Shown: one piece after another, positions 14,036 to 26,548 of the stretch
Position numbering within the stretch: the first letter of the stretch is position 1
Layout: the number at the start of each line of letters is the position of its first letter
NCBI GenBank assembly: GCA_016946835.1
Contig: JACVTC010000054.1
Coordinates: 617,501 to 679,500, forward strand
DNA from: Neocallimastix lanati (nom. inval.)
Lineage: Eukaryota; Neocallimastigomycota; Neocallimastigomycetes; Neocallimastigales; Neocallimastigaceae
Direction of reading: 5' to 3'
Length of the DNA stretch: 62,000 nt
Translations under genes and position numbers: made by a program
The notes under the pieces: generated by a model
Databases searched by the model: none
What the model was told of the DNA's origin: nothing
What the model saw: only the letters and a program-made list of their open reading frames with translations

Positions 14036-16272
14036 TTAATTAATAATCTTGAAGTATACATCATTTGGTTGATAATTCTTTGGTAATTCAAATAAATCAT
14101 CTGGTATTTTGGATTCATCTGTATGAATATTTTTAAACTTTAGTTTTGCAAAAACGGTTGCCATTATTGGAATTTCTAATTATAAAATTAAAAAATTTAA
14201 AAAATAAAAATAAAAATAAAAATAAAAATAAAATAAATAAATAAATCAAATTAATAAAATATTTTAATAATTATAATAATATAAAATAAAATTTATAAAA
14301 ATTATAAATATACATATATAATAAACTATTACTAATATTTATATTTATATTATTTATATACAATAATAATACATAAAAAATAATTTTTTTTTTTTTTTTT
14401 TTTTTTCTTTTTTTGAAAATTTCTATTTATTTACCTATTTTTCCTGGGAAATGATCTTTTCCTGATAAACTATTGATAATACGATCTACATAACTTTTAA
14501 CGTTAGATTCTTCTTCTTGATTATTTACTGTAAAACTTAATAAGTATTCTATAAGTGGTGCAAATTGTGAAAGACTAACTGGATAATCTTTATCACATTT
14601 ACACATGAAGAATTTAACCTTTTGTTTATAAATATGTTGATCATATTCCACATTAAGTTTTCTACCCATATGAAGTGAACCCTTAGTAGATGTTTTAGTA
14701 TTAATATAATCTTGGAAGGTCATTTCTTGTTTATCCCAATATTTATTTTGAGGTTCAACGACAACTTCACGTATACGTTCAATATTTGGATTTGAATTAA
14801 CAAGACTACTTAGGGTGTTATTATTATTATTATATTTTTCGGTTTGAGTTTTACCACTACTATTACTCTTACGTATATTATTACTTGTAGCCATAATAGT
14901 ATTATGACTAACAAATTTACTAGTATTAAAGGAATCAACAGATTTAGTTTCAATGAGAGTATTGGTGGAATTACTTTTTATAGAAACAATAGATGGTGCT
15001 CCACCCGCGTTCTTTGGAATTTCAAGCATCATAGCATCAATACTTTCATTATCTATATCTTCTAAATATTGCTCAATATGAGTATTTAAAAATTCTATAT
15101 CCTTCTTTTGAAGAGGCTTATCATTTTCATCCTTTCCTGTTATTAACATATGAGTAATTTGTTCTTTAGTTTGTTTATTTAAAGGAATTTGATTTTTATC
15201 ATTAGTTAAACTTTCTAATATACTAGATGATTGACTCTGTTCCTTAGAATCTGAATCTTTTGTTGAATCATCATCTGTAAAGGAAGAATCATATCCTTCA
15301 TCATCACTTTCCATATTATCAGAATCATATGATCCATCATTACTACTTGTTTTTGATGATGTTAAAGTACTTGATTCTTTTGGTGAATTTTGTACCTTTT
15401 TCTTATGAATAATTTTAGTTCTCACAATAGCACTTGGTCTATCTCCAATAAATTTTTCATTTAATCTTTCCTGAGTGGTTAATATAATATTTGATAATTT
15501 ATAAACATCAGCTTTAACATTTCTACTTTTAAGTTGAACTGAATTTGATTTACTAAATAACTTTTTAGCTTTTTTCTTAACAGTAATATCTCTCAAATTT
15601 AAGTCAAATGAAATAATACTGGATGCATTACTATATTGTGAAACAAAATCATATAATGACCAAGATGGAATATTTGGGAAAATTTCTTGGAAAGTTTTCT
15701 TGTCATGATCAAGGAATTGAATAACAGGAAATTCTATAATTTTTTTTTTTTTTTTTTTTTTTTTTTTCATTATTATTTATTAATTTTATTTTTATTTGTA
15801 TTATTTATATTATTATTTGTATTATTATGTATTATTATTGTCATCATTAAATAAATATATATATATTAATTAGGTTTTTAATCATTTTTAAAAAATACAT
15901 TGATTAAAATATATATATAATAAGATATAATTAGTTTTAGTATCATTAATACTAAAATATAAATTATATTTTTATAATTGATTATGATAAAACAACTTTA
16001 ATTGTCTTTTTTTTTTTTTTTATTTTTTTCTTTTTATGTTTGTTTATTTTAAAAAATAACATATATATATAAAAGTTTATTAAATTTACAATTTACCTTC
16101 ATTTGGTAATACATTCACAATAACACTCATATTTCCTTTTAAGAATTTTGGAATTGATCTTTTATCTAAACCAGTAATATGAAAATCTACTCTAAATTTT
16201 GATCCTTTTTTATATATAGTAATAAGATCTCTAGGACATATTTTTGCCAATAATGGTACTTTATATAAATAT

Positions 16273-16303
<31 letters not shown>

Positions 16304-17228
16304 GAAAAAAGAAAAAAAAAGTATATATTAATAATACGGATTAATATAGATATTAGATTTTTCAAAAATATTTTTTAAAAAAAAAAATTATATATATTAT
16401 TTACCAGGACTCCTAAATGATACAGCTATTTGTGCTTGGAAACATGGTAAATTCTATATATTTATATATATTAAAATAAATATCATTCTTTTTATATTAA
16501 TAAAAAATATTAAAAAAATTATAACGCTAAAAATACCTTATTTAATTGTTCTAAATAACCACCAGGTCCAAGACACTTCTTAACAGCATTCATCCATTTT
16601 TGAATAATTAACTTTTCAATTAAATCAATATCCCCGATTCTAAATATAAATATAATACATTTTTAGTATTAATATCATTCTTTAAATGCGATATATACTA
16701 AAATACATTATAACTTTTAACGTTTATTGTTTTTTTTTTTTTTTTTTTTGTTATTATAATAATATTTAAAAAATTTATTGCTAATTCAACTAATAATTAA
16801 TTAGTTAATTAGTATTCTAAATTTCTTTTAATATTTATAGACATTGTAACATTAAATAAAATATATATTTCAAATTGTACTAATAACAAATTATTAGTTT
16901 AAATTTCTTTTCATTACTTAAAAAATAAAAAATACTATATAAACTTTTAGGAATTTTTTTCTTTATTTTTAAAAATATATATTTACATATATGCTTCGTC
17001 TAAACAAGACCAGCCAAAACCATTTCTAATGGAAGAATCTGCACCACTATCTATTAACTTTTGAGCGCAATTTCTTCTATCAAGCATTAATGCTAATTGT
17101 AAAGCTGTATTTCCATGTGTATCTTTTTTATTAATTATATTATGAATATTTGGTTGTTGTAAGAATAGGAAAAGATTGACATAATCATCATTATATATAT
17201 ATTTATGTAAAGTATAATCTTCAACCAT
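14036..17228 (-). CDS. ANKRD13-family protein (ankyrin repeat plus GPCR-chaperone domain)
   Basis: The minus-strand exons are 17228-16987, 16639-16537, 16453-16405, 16258-16097, 15733-14435 and 14175-14036, with GT-AG introns in phase throughout (1995 nt, 664 aa). Residues 1-80 carry ankyrin sequence (HGNTALQLALMLDRRNCAQ, GADSSIRNGFGWS). Next come the family blocks IQKWMNAVKK, LPCFQAQIAVSFRSP, VPLLAKICPRDLITIYKKGS and RVDFHITGLDKRSIPKFL. The C-terminal part has MTFQDYINTK, HMGRKLNVEYD, DYPVSLSQFAPLIEYLLSF and FPGKIEIPIMATVFAKLKF. This order is that of ANKRD13 proteins, which in animals bind ubiquitinated membrane cargo and act in endosomal trafficking. The middle (about residues 230-430) is an acidic, Ser/Asn-rich insert peculiar to this protein. 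No clear C-terminal ubiquitin-interacting motif is visible. An in-frame poly-Lys start at 15770 lies inside an intron and is not the true start. Confidence 0.9.
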
Positions 17229-20200
17229 TTTTGCAAATATATAAATATTGAATTATTTATTTGTCTGCTTATTAATTTATTTATAATTTATATATAATAT
17301 ATATTTATCTATTAAATAATATACAGAAAAAAAAATAACATTATTATTTGTAATTTAAATATTAATAAGAAATATATAAAATATAAATGAAAAATAAATA
17401 TATGTATTATTAAATTGTTTATTATTTATCATATATAATTAATATTAATATTCAATATCGTTGAGTATTTATTATTATCTATTGCTATTCATTTTAAAAT
17501 AATATAGATAATTCAATTATTGTTCTACTTTATTATTACATTTTCTAATTAATAATTTTCAAAAAAGCAAAATATATATAAAAAAAAATTTTATTATTCA
17601 ATTAAAATTATTATCTTCATAATTATACGTTTAGATACTTATTACTTGTATTATATTACTATAATATATAAAAATATTACTAAATAATAAATTGTGTAAT
17701 TTCTATATTTATTGTGTAATTTAATAAATTTTCATTCTTCCTTTTTTTTTTAGAAAAATAGAATCATATTATTTCGAATTTCATATTTTGTGTTGTTAAG
17801 TTATATGGACGTATTTTCCATTATTCAAAATATATAATTTCAAATCACTTGGCTTAGTAATTGTAATGTTTCTTCTATTTATTGATATAAAATTTTTAAA
17901 ATATTTATAAAATTCTATATATTTTTATTTGATATTATAATATGAAAACTAATGTTTTTTTTTATTGTTGTAGTTTTAAACTTCTATTTCATAATATCAA
18001 AATTTTATTATAATATATTTCCAAGCTTGAATTAATATATAATGTTTTCCTCAGGAAATTCAATAAAATATTATATAAAGTAAAGTTTTACCTTTATAAA
18101 TGTTTATGTAATATTTATGTGAATATTAACTTAAAAAAAAAAAAAATTATATTATACAATTAATCATTTACTTTCTATATAAATGAAAACGTTCAATTAT
18201 AAAATTTATTTATTATTATTTTTAAAATATATAATCTTTATTTTTTTAATAAACTTTATTTTTTTTTTTTTTTAATTTTTATATACAGTTATTTCTTCTT
18301 TCTTTTTCTTTTCTTTTTCAATTTTGTATTTTATTTAAATGTTTTTATTTTAAGAAGAAATTCACTTAATTTTCTATTAAAAAAAAAAAGAAGAAAAGAA
18401 AAAGGTAAAGAAAAAAAAATAAAATAATGAATAAAGTAAAAAAATAAAAGAAAAGTGAATAATAACAAATATGTTTTTATTATATTTATTTCAACTATTA
18501 AATAAAATAGATAAAACAAATATTAATATTTAATAATAATTAATAGTTAATAATTATTAAACTTTATTAAGATAACATAATAAATATAATACATATATAA
18601 AAAAAAATAAACTATCAAAACTAATATTTATTATAATTTATATTATGTATTAATTGTTTTTTAATTATATTAAATAATACAGTTTATATTAAGTAATATG
18701 GTTTATATTAAATATATAAATATTTAAATATTAAATAATATATTTTATATTACCTAAAAAAATTTTTTATATATTAAATTGATAGTTGATATTTTATTTA
18801 AAGAATATGATTATTAAATATTATTTAAATTTAATTTATATATACAACAAAAAAAATTTAAAATAAAAATATATATATAATCTATATTTATTTATAAACA
18901 ATATAAGATATATTAATATTAATAATAAAACTATTCATATAAAAGTTTGATAAAATTTTTCTAAAAAAAAAAATTAAAATTAAATAGATTTTTAAATATC
19001 TTTTCCGTTATTATTATCAAAAAGTAATGAATTATACCAAAATTATCAAATACTTTTTAAAAATTAAAATAAAGAATTAACACGTAAAAATTTTTGCATT
19101 TAATAAAAAAAATAAATAAATAAATAAATTGCTATTATTACACTTTTATATTATAATATATAAATAACCATATTAACCTTTTATTTCACAAATTATTTAA
19201 ATTTATAATACTTAATCTCTATATTTAAAACAAAAATTTTTTGTTTAAGGTATCAAATAGAATAAAAACTTTATATCATTGATTATTGTATAAATTATTT
19301 TTAACTCCTTTTCATATAGATTATTGATTAGTCTTCATATAAATATATAAAAGCTTCTTATTTTAAAAGGTACCAAATAAAATAAAAACTTTATAATTTA
19401 AAATATAAATATTTTCTACCACAATTGATATATTAAATTAATTAATTTTTTAATTTGATATATTAATGTTCCTATATTAAAAAAAAAAAAAAAAAAAAAT
19501 TAGAGAAAAAAAAAAACTATATATAATATATAATAAAACTATAATCATAAGTAGAAATGTATTTTATATTAATAAATATTATTATTTATTATAGAACTAT
19601 TAATAATTAATATATAAGGAAAAATAATAACTATTCTAAAAATAAAATAAATAAATAAAAAAATAAAGGAGTTTAATAAAAGATATATACTATTTAGAAT
19701 AATAAAATCATTTATATTTAATATTTTAATATTATCATTTCAATGATATTTATTCTATTCTTAGAATATTTATTTCTTTTTTTTTACTATAAATTTTCTT
19801 TTCATATATATATTAATTATCAACATTATCGCTATTATCTCTGTTATCTCCATTATTCTTATCATATATATCATATTTATCATATTCATCATATAAATTC
19901 AAAAATATCCTTTATATCAATAAAAATACACAGTTTTATATTTAAATATTTTTTGTTACATAACACATTACATTTTAAAATAAATTTATTCTTTTTTTTT
20001 ACATAAAAATTTATTAAAAGAAAAAAAATATTTATAAATTTTATTTAATTAATACAAGCCAATCACTATATATATTTATATTATAATAATTAATAATTAA
20101 TATTTTTAATCTTAATGTCATACACTTTTTTAATAAATTATATTCCTTTTTGAACTTTAAATAGTAATAATTAAATAATTAAATAAAAAATATATATTAA

Positions 20201-20230
20201 AAATTTAATAAAAATTTTCGAGATTATTAT
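17229..20230. other. Intergenic AT-rich DNA upstream of the ANKRD13 gene
   Basis: Nothing beyond AT-rich sequence, homopolymer tracts and scattered short repeats can be supported. The open frames at 18331-18519 and 19743-20006 are F/I/Y-rich readings of T-rich DNA. Confidence 0.6.
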
Positions 20231-20236
20231 ATATAT

Positions 20237-20486
20237 TACTTATTATTTATTATTTATTATTTAATGATTATTTATTATTTAATGTTTATTATTTATTTAT
20301 TATTTATTATTTATTATTTATTATTTATTATTTATTATTTATTATTTATTATTTATTATTTATTATTTATTATTTATTTATTATTTATTATTTATTATTT
20401 ATTATTTATTATTTATTATTTATTATTAATTATTTATTATTTATTATTTATTATTTATTATTTATTATTTATTATTTATTATTTGT
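20237..20486. repeat. (TTATTTA)n satellite, array 1
   Basis: About 250 bp of a 7-bp repeat with occasional TTTA or TTAATTA variants. The same unit recurs at 21665-21885 and, inverted, at 32804-32950, in both cases inside MULE-derived sequence. Confidence 0.9.
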
Positions 20487-20659
20487 CATATGACATTATT
20501 TACTATTTAATTTTACATTAACTATATTGTAAATTAAAGAAAATAATGTATTGATGTGGAATACTCATTATAATTTACCTTTTTTTGAACAGCTTCATTA
20601 TTAGAACTAGAATTGCTATTACTAACACTTTTACTATTATTAAAACCATTCCATTAATA

Positions 20660-21000
20660 TAAAATTATCCTTCAAAATGAAAAAATTTAATTATATAATA
20701 TAAATTCATTAAAACAGGATGAGAAATTGTTATAAAATAATGTCAAATGATAATTTTTTAATATATACTCAAATAATTAATACAATTTATATCAATAAAA
20801 TTATTATATAATTCATATATAATATTCACTTTTTTTAAAAAAATTTATATATATATTCACTTACATATCCTATATCAATAAATATAAATATAAAAACATT
20901 TAATTTTTTCAAAAACATTTTTTTTTTTAGTATTGTTTTTTAAATTGTCGCCATTATTAACTTTTTTTAAATATATATTTTTTTTAAAACTGGGATTAAC
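20660..21000. other. AT-rich spacer
   Basis: No gene or structured repeat seen; ordinary AT-rich DNA between the satellite and the transposon block. Confidence 0.5.
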
Positions 21001-21004
21001 GAAA

Positions 21005-21118
21005 GGTGAGGACAATAGGGTCTCCAAGTCTCTCCCTTAAACATATCAGATTTTCATTGGATTCTTTGTCATACTGTTTCAGTGTCGACATGAACCTCTC
21101 TCTAAGCATGTACTATTG
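21005..21118 (-). pseudogene. Unclassified coding relic beside a MULE end
   Basis: The minus strand reads YMLRERFMSTLKQYDKES followed by NENLICLRERLGDPIVLTFR without a stop, in DNA clearly less AT-rich than its surroundings. It lies directly outside the left terminal repeat of the MULE described next. I do not recognise the family; a transposon or host-gene fragment are both possible. Confidence 0.35.
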
Positions 21119-21138
21119 TGCACTTCGCAATAGTACAT
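21108..21138. repeat. Perfect hairpin at the MULE terminus
   Basis: ATGTACTATTG (21108-21118) is the exact reverse complement of CAATAGTACAT (21128-21138), with a 9-base loop TGCACTTCG. It overlaps the outer edge of the MULE terminal repeat. Confidence 0.8.
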
Positions 21139-21337
21139 TTCACAAAATGTGGCTTAAAATATTTATAAAAAATAAACATATAAATAAATAAAATTAATAA
21201 ATAAATATGTTAAAAATGTTTTATTATTACTCTTTTATATTTTATCTTAATTTCTATCAATTTTTAGTTTAATTTTATTATTAAAATTTTAATATGTTTA
21301 TTATTCAGAATAAATAATATATAAATTTTTAATATAA

Positions 21338-21548
21338 CAGTAATATGAAGATTTTTTTTTTAACAGCCATAGCAGGATTTCTCCCCAGCTGTACATCCGT
21401 AGGCACACAATGATTTATTACTGGAGCCCTTATCTAACTTCCTACATAGTAGGTGGTGCTGTCCCTGCTGGACTGCCTTACAGTTTCTCTGCATTGGTTT
21501 ACGCCTTAACAGCCAGGATAAAACCTGGAACGGCAGTAATATGAAGAT
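21338..21548 (-). mobile_element. SINE-like or truncated LINE insertion with 15-bp target duplication
   Basis: The 15-bp sequence CAGTAATATGAAGAT occurs at 21338-21352 and again at 21534-21548. Between them lies a 181-bp insert of much higher GC content. On the minus strand the insert starts CCGTTCCAGGTTTTATCC and ends in GGCTGTT plus a 9-base A tail next to the duplication. A target duplication of this length with a terminal poly-A tail is the signature of target-primed reverse transcription. No long frame is present. It could be a SINE or the 3' end of a 5'-truncated LINE; a weak B-box-like stretch alone does not decide it. Confidence 0.8.
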
Positions 21549-21664
21549 ATGAACTATATATATTAATATTTTTTTATTGCTTAAAATTTGAAATATTTAT
21601 ATTTATTCTGAATAAAAAATTAGTGTTAATTATTCAATTTTTTTTAATCAGAAAAATAAAATAT

Positions 21665-21878
21665 TTATTTATTTATTTATTATTTATTTATTATTTATTA
21701 TATTTGTTATTATTTATTATTTATTATTTATTATTTGTTATTTATTATTTATTATTTATTATTTATTATTTATTATTTATTATTTATTATTTATTATTTA
21801 TTATTTATTATTTATTATTTGTTATTTATTATTTATTATTTATTATTTATTATTTATTATTTATTATTTATTATTTAT
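21665..21878. repeat. (TTATTTA)n satellite, array 2
   Basis: About 210 bp of the same 7-bp repeat as at 20237, here inside the MULE derivative; the LTR element inserted into it with target duplication TTTAT. Confidence 0.9.
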
Positions 21879-22106
21879 TGATAACTTTGGTTATTTTGGA
21901 TTTAGTTTTTATATCAACTTTTATTTATTATATTTAGATAGATAGTGAGCACTTATGGCACAAAGTGCTTTAAAGAACTGATGTACAATAAAATTTCTTT
22001 ACACCATATTTATAGACATATAAATGTGGCTTAGACCACATGACACATTAGTGTAACATGACACATAATATAAATATATCTAACTAATAATTCACGTAAG
22101 TTAACA
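21879..22106 (-). repeat. 3' LTR of the peptidase-bearing element
   Basis: A 228-bp direct repeat of 26549-26758. It contains an extra 18 bp between two ACATGACACA motifs that is missing in the other LTR, consistent with loss by slippage. Confidence 0.9.
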
Positions 22107-23190
22107 TTCCCCCTCAAACCTAATTATTTCAAAGAATATAATTTGGTTTGCAAGAGTACGTGTGAATTATGTTAATTTTCTAATATTAAATTTTTCTAAT
22201 GTTTTTCCTAATATCTATAAACTATAAATTTTAACTGTTCTAAATTAATTCTTAGTTTTACATGAATTTAAAATATTTTCTCAATTTTACATGAAATATA
22301 GTAATTTTACAATTTTTACATAATTAAAATAATTTTCTAATGTAATATTAATTATCTAGTAGTTAAAATAATTTTCTTAAATATAATTTAATTTAATGAT
22401 TTCCCCCTAAACTAAGTATTTAGTATTATTACACCTTTAATAATTATTAGATGAATCTATGTCATCTTTAATATAAAATAATTATATGGTTTAAATTTAC
22501 CATTTATATATGATGGAAACCTTTCTCTTGAAGGGTGATATTATACCATCTAAAATATGTGAATACCTCTGTTATATTGGGTTTTACATCACTATTAATT
22601 ATAATCCGCTTTGTAGATTAGCGCTAACTTTTATATATATTTCGCTTTGTAGTTTTAGCGATAACTATTAAATATTGCTTTATAGATTAGCATTAACTAT
22701 TAAAATATCTTCGTTTTGTAGATAAACGTTAACTATTATGTAAATTAGGTATTTTAAGTAAATTTTGTTTGGGGTATTAAAATTGAATTAATTTAATATT
22801 TAATTATGTTATTTTACATTTATAATCATAATATTGAATTATTAAATTATTTTATATTTCATTAAAAATTTTCAAAGTTTCATTTTTACGTTTTTGTTCT
22901 TACTAGATTTTCTTTCATTTCAAGTTAATTAATGTTCAAAGTAATTAATTTAGTTAAATTTCAATTTTAAATTAACATTTGTTTTCCTCTCTTTATACTA
23001 TGTCCCCCCTAAAATCCAAATGTTATAAAATATTTCAATATTTGGATTTTTTTTCCAATAGGTATTAATGATTCCTATTCTAAACCTATGTTCTATTACA
23101 ATACTATTGTATAATTATCCAATATTATTATCCAATTCCCCCCTCAAATCTAAATGTTTAAAGAATTTAATATTTGGATTTGAAAGTGGT
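22107..23190 (-). repeat. Four hairpin-plus-G-tract modules in the element interior
   Basis: On the minus strand four modules each have a short inverted repeat ending directly at a run of five or six G. They are at about 22107-22160 (AAACC...GGTTTGAGGGGGAA, the functional polypurine tract beside the LTR), 22397-22435 (TACTTAGTTTAGGGGG), 22998-23055 (AAATCCAAAT...ATTTGGATTTTAGGGGGG) and 23130-23190 (AATCCAAATATT...GATTTGAGGGGGG). Related modules occur in the element at 30896-32801. Confidence 0.7.
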
Positions 23191-24390
23191 GTTTAAACAG
23201 AATGTAATTTGTGAATATTCAAAACTATTTGAGTGATAAATTGAAGTAATGTTATGATTAAATGTATCATAATCTTAGATCTATGTTAATTTGGATATCA
23301 TACCAATAGATCGGCTAATATACATTAATAATATAAGTAAGTTAATATGAGGAGTCTATCATCCGCTTGTATAAGTCGGAGTTATAACATTTCGTAATAG
23401 AATGTTGAGTAAAATATATAAATGATGAATCAATGTCATCATTATAACAATGGATCCTTTTCTATGAAAGTGTTATACCATTGTGGATGGAATCCTTACA
23501 AGTATATAAAGGTATTACACCATCTCTTAAATCAGTAGTATCTATGGTAAAAACTCATTTCACGCTAAGTTATACCATGATATTAATATTATTGAATATA
23601 CCCATTTCACGCTAGGTATTCAATTATTAAAATAATATTGTAGAATATGCTCATTTCACGCTAAGCATTTCTATCATAATTATGACTTCCTCTTTCGAAT
23701 ATCAGCTTTGGAGTTAAGCAGTAACTAATATTAAATACATTCGAATAAATAGTAATATGTATAAATACGCTTTTGAGTGAAAAATATGCGTTTAAATTGT
23801 ATACTTCATGTAGATGCTTTGTGGTTGAGCAATAACCATTATTCAGGAATGTTTTGAATATATGTATATGTGTGAAAAAATTAATTATGGAGTAATAAGT
23901 AAGGGGTAGGATAATTGAAAATAATTGATTGAATTATTTATTGAGTAAATTGTTGTAATTAGAGGGTTTTATATTTTCTCATATGTGATTTAAGTTAATT
24001 TAAAATTATATAATGAATGTTGAATTTTCAGAGCATCTAAAATAATAAATTTTTTCTTTTCTTCTCCTTTATATTGTTGATAAACATTTATTTATTTCTA
24101 TGAATTGTGAAAATATAAGATTATTATAAAGTTTTACGCCACGAATAAAAGTTAATGTGTAGAATTAATCTTTTATTTAAATCTTTAAATAATTGTAAAT
24201 CTCATAATTGTTTAGATTTAAATTATGTTTATTTTAAATATAAATAATTTCTTATAAAATGTTTGAATGTAAATAGTTGATATAGTGAATAATTTTCTAT
24301 CTAAATAAATGTTTTTCTCATATATTAAGCATTTAATGCTTATTTTTCATAAATTGATATATTTTACTGAATATATATATGTACAAGTTA
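22590..24390 (-). other. Structured non-coding interior of the LTR element
   Basis: No coding frame is seen. Small stem sequences recur: CGCTTTGTAGATTAGCG and CGCTTTGTAGTTTTAGCG at 22605-22680, related copies to 22740, and three TTTCACGCTA motifs at 23550-23670. Part of it (22390-22690) is the reverse complement of 32095-32420 in the other element, so non-coding sequence has been kept in two members. Confidence 0.6.
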
Positions 24391-24521
24391 ATTGATTAAT
24401 AAATTCTTGCTATTGTAATATAATGTTTGTTGATTGAATTGAATGATTAAAGTATTGTAAATTGTTGTTGATTGACTATAAGTATTGTTAAAAATTAAGT
24501 GTTGATGATTGATAATTGTTG

Positions 24522-25500
24522 TTAATGACAACAGTGGCAACAAAATATATAAGTAATTGCGCTCCATATGGCGCCTAAACCAACTAATAACCAAAATTTT
24601 TTATCGCTATTTTGTTCTTCATCATCATTTTCTTCATCGTAATTATAATGTTGATCATCATTAAATCTTGTATCTGAGGGGTCATCAGTATCAGTTTCAT
24701 ATGAATATATAGTAGTAGTAATTTTTATAGTGGTAGTTGAAGTATTTTTTGCAGTTGAGGATATTTTAGTTGTAGTTGTTTGTTCTTGATTAGGTTCATC
24801 ATCCCATAAATATTCTGTGGTTTCATCGTAATTAAAATAATCATCGTCTAAGTAATCTGTAGGATAGTCAAGATATTCAATATCTGTGTATGTGTCATCA
24901 TAGTAGCATAAGCAAGAGTTACAATAATTAATTTCGTTGTATTCCGCAGTTAGATCGTTAGAAATACTGACAGCTTCAAGATAGTTAGGATCAAATCTAT
25001 AAATTCTAACGGGGTTTTTTTTTTTTTTTTTCATTTCCTCTAAAACCCCAATTATTATGAACAACTTTAAGAAGATCCCAAACTCTAAAACTAGCACTAA
25101 TTGATGTTTTTTCTTCAGCAACAATACCCATATGTTTACTATCAGTAATAATATCACCTGGTATACATTCTGATTTACCTTTATCACCTTGACCGATAAA
25201 TTTAAATCCAGGAATACTATGAGTATCTTTATTGTTATACCACATAGAAGCGGTTGGTGGTCTGTTGGGTTTATTTGGATTGAGAAGTTCACCTCTTCTT
25301 CCCGAATTACAAGGAGTACCTATATCATAACCAGCGTTTAGAATCATTTCATATACAAAAAGATTTCATTTGTATTCATAATAGGTAAATTTTACATTTT
25401 GAATTCTATATGCTTGTCTCTCACCAGATTTGTTCCAGACAAAGCTTCCAATGTATGCCTTAGCGTATTCATAAAATTTTATCCTGTATTGTGTGTGTAA
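24522..25500 (-). pseudogene. Captured NlpC/P60- or CHAP-like cell-wall peptidase with membrane anchor
   Basis: The minus strand carries, after a TGA at 25368-25366, NLFVYEMILNAGYDIG, then PNRPPTASMWYNN, then GDIITDSKHMGIVAEEK and VVHNNWGFRG. The order resembles NlpC/P60 and CHAP papain-like amidases that cut peptidoglycan. In these families a Cys normally precedes NLFVYE and the His of the HxGIV block is catalytic. Here the Cys position is the TGA, while the His is present. A further shift lies at an A tract near 25014-25031. Beyond it comes an acidic Asp/Tyr/Thr-rich linker and a C-terminal hydrophobic segment (FWLLVGLGAIWSAITYIF) followed by Cys/His, ending at 24522; this suggests a membrane-anchored product. 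Not a retroviral gene: capture of a host or bacterial-type gene by the element is inferred. Confidence 0.7.
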
Positions 25501-26046
25501 GATCTATAATTGTGTTTTCAGTACCAATGTATGGTATACATTTTTCAATACGATCACCGTAATAAAGTGTAAAAAATAATCTCTATAAAATGTGTCTTCT
25601 CTTCTATTGAGATAATTTAGGATAGTTTTAGAAAACCTTTCACGTTGACCATTATATCTATATAGACTTTCTTCATAATCCATATTTTCAAGTGAATCCA
25701 ACCACAATATACTATTAATATTATTGTTTAAGTTTAATTTTAATTGATAATTGTCCTTTATAAAAGTAAGTTTAGTAGAAGGCACTAATCGTTTTCCATT
25801 ATCTTCAATCAAAATTTTTAAACACCAGTGAATAAAATCAAAAGAATTATTGCAAACGAAGTGGAAAGAACTCTTCAAGAAAAAATTGTTATTCATTTCA
25901 TATTCTTTTAATGTTTGTTCGAGGTTTTCCGGTGATATATAGGTAAAACCTTTAATATTTAAACTTATCCAATCCCAATTCTGAGTCTGTTCACCTTCAT
26001 CGATAAATTTCTTTTTCTTTTCAAATTTACCATCCAAAATTTTAAC
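25390..26046 (-). pseudogene. Unidentified coding relic upstream of the peptidase
   Basis: The minus strand has an open frame of about 177 codons (26037-25504) starting DGKFEKKKKFIDEGEQTQ. After frameshifts it continues with TLYYGDRIEKCIPYIGTEN and YEYAKAYIGSFVWNKSGE, and runs into the peptidase region. There are no gag or pol motifs, no membrane segment and no recognised domain. It could be the N-terminal part of the same captured protein or a second captured gene. Codon use is less AT-biased than the flanking element DNA. Confidence 0.5.
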
Positions 26047-26526
26047 TGTGTTTATTTCAAAGACTATGTACTTTATTTATTTCCTTAAACAGAATGAATA
26101 TTACAATTTCTTATTTTAATTTAAAATTCCTTTTAAATTATTATTTAAATTTAAGTTATTTATTTATTTTGAATAATAAAATTCAAATTAAATAAATTTT
26201 AAATTTAAATTATTTGTTTGTTTACATTTAAAATTTTAAAATCTTAAATTTTAAATTTTAAATTCATACTTTGAAATTATATATTTAAACTGCTTATTAA
26301 AGTTTAAAATTAATTATATCTTAGTTCGAAATAGCATTATTTTTCTTCTTTAATGGAGGTAGCTCATACTTCTCAAATTTCAAAATTTTGAATTTCGAGA
26401 TCTTAAAAAAAATTTTCTTGACATTGTTTATATCTGGCTGATAGAAAGACGTTGTATCGTGTCCGGCTGAGTAGCATAATTCGGCAGTTAACAAAATAAT
26501 GTTTTCATTATTTTGTTTTCTTGTTT

Positions 26527-26548
26527 AGAGTCATTGAGACTCTTAATC
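26527..26548 (-). promoter_or_regulatory. Primer-binding site matching the tRNA-Lys(CUU) anticodon arm
   Basis: Directly after the 5' LTR the minus strand reads GATTAAGAGTCTCAATGACT. GATTAAGAGTCTCA is complementary to TGAGACTCTTAATC, the anticodon stem-loop of eukaryotic tRNA-Lys(CUU). The site also folds on itself (AGAGTC/GACTCT). Confidence 0.7.

Noticed and set aside
15734-15770. Start codon followed by poly-Lys as the N-terminus of the ANKRD13 exon
   Set aside because: The A tract precedes a good acceptor (ATTATAG) at 15734, and the upstream exons join in phase at 15733, so this stretch is intron.
20579-20656. Ser/Asn-rich exon on the minus strand (NSKSVSNSNSSSNNEAVQKK) before a GTAAAT donor
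   Set aside because: No acceptor or start codon opens it, a stop lies just upstream, and no partner exon was found; it could be a decayed fragment only.
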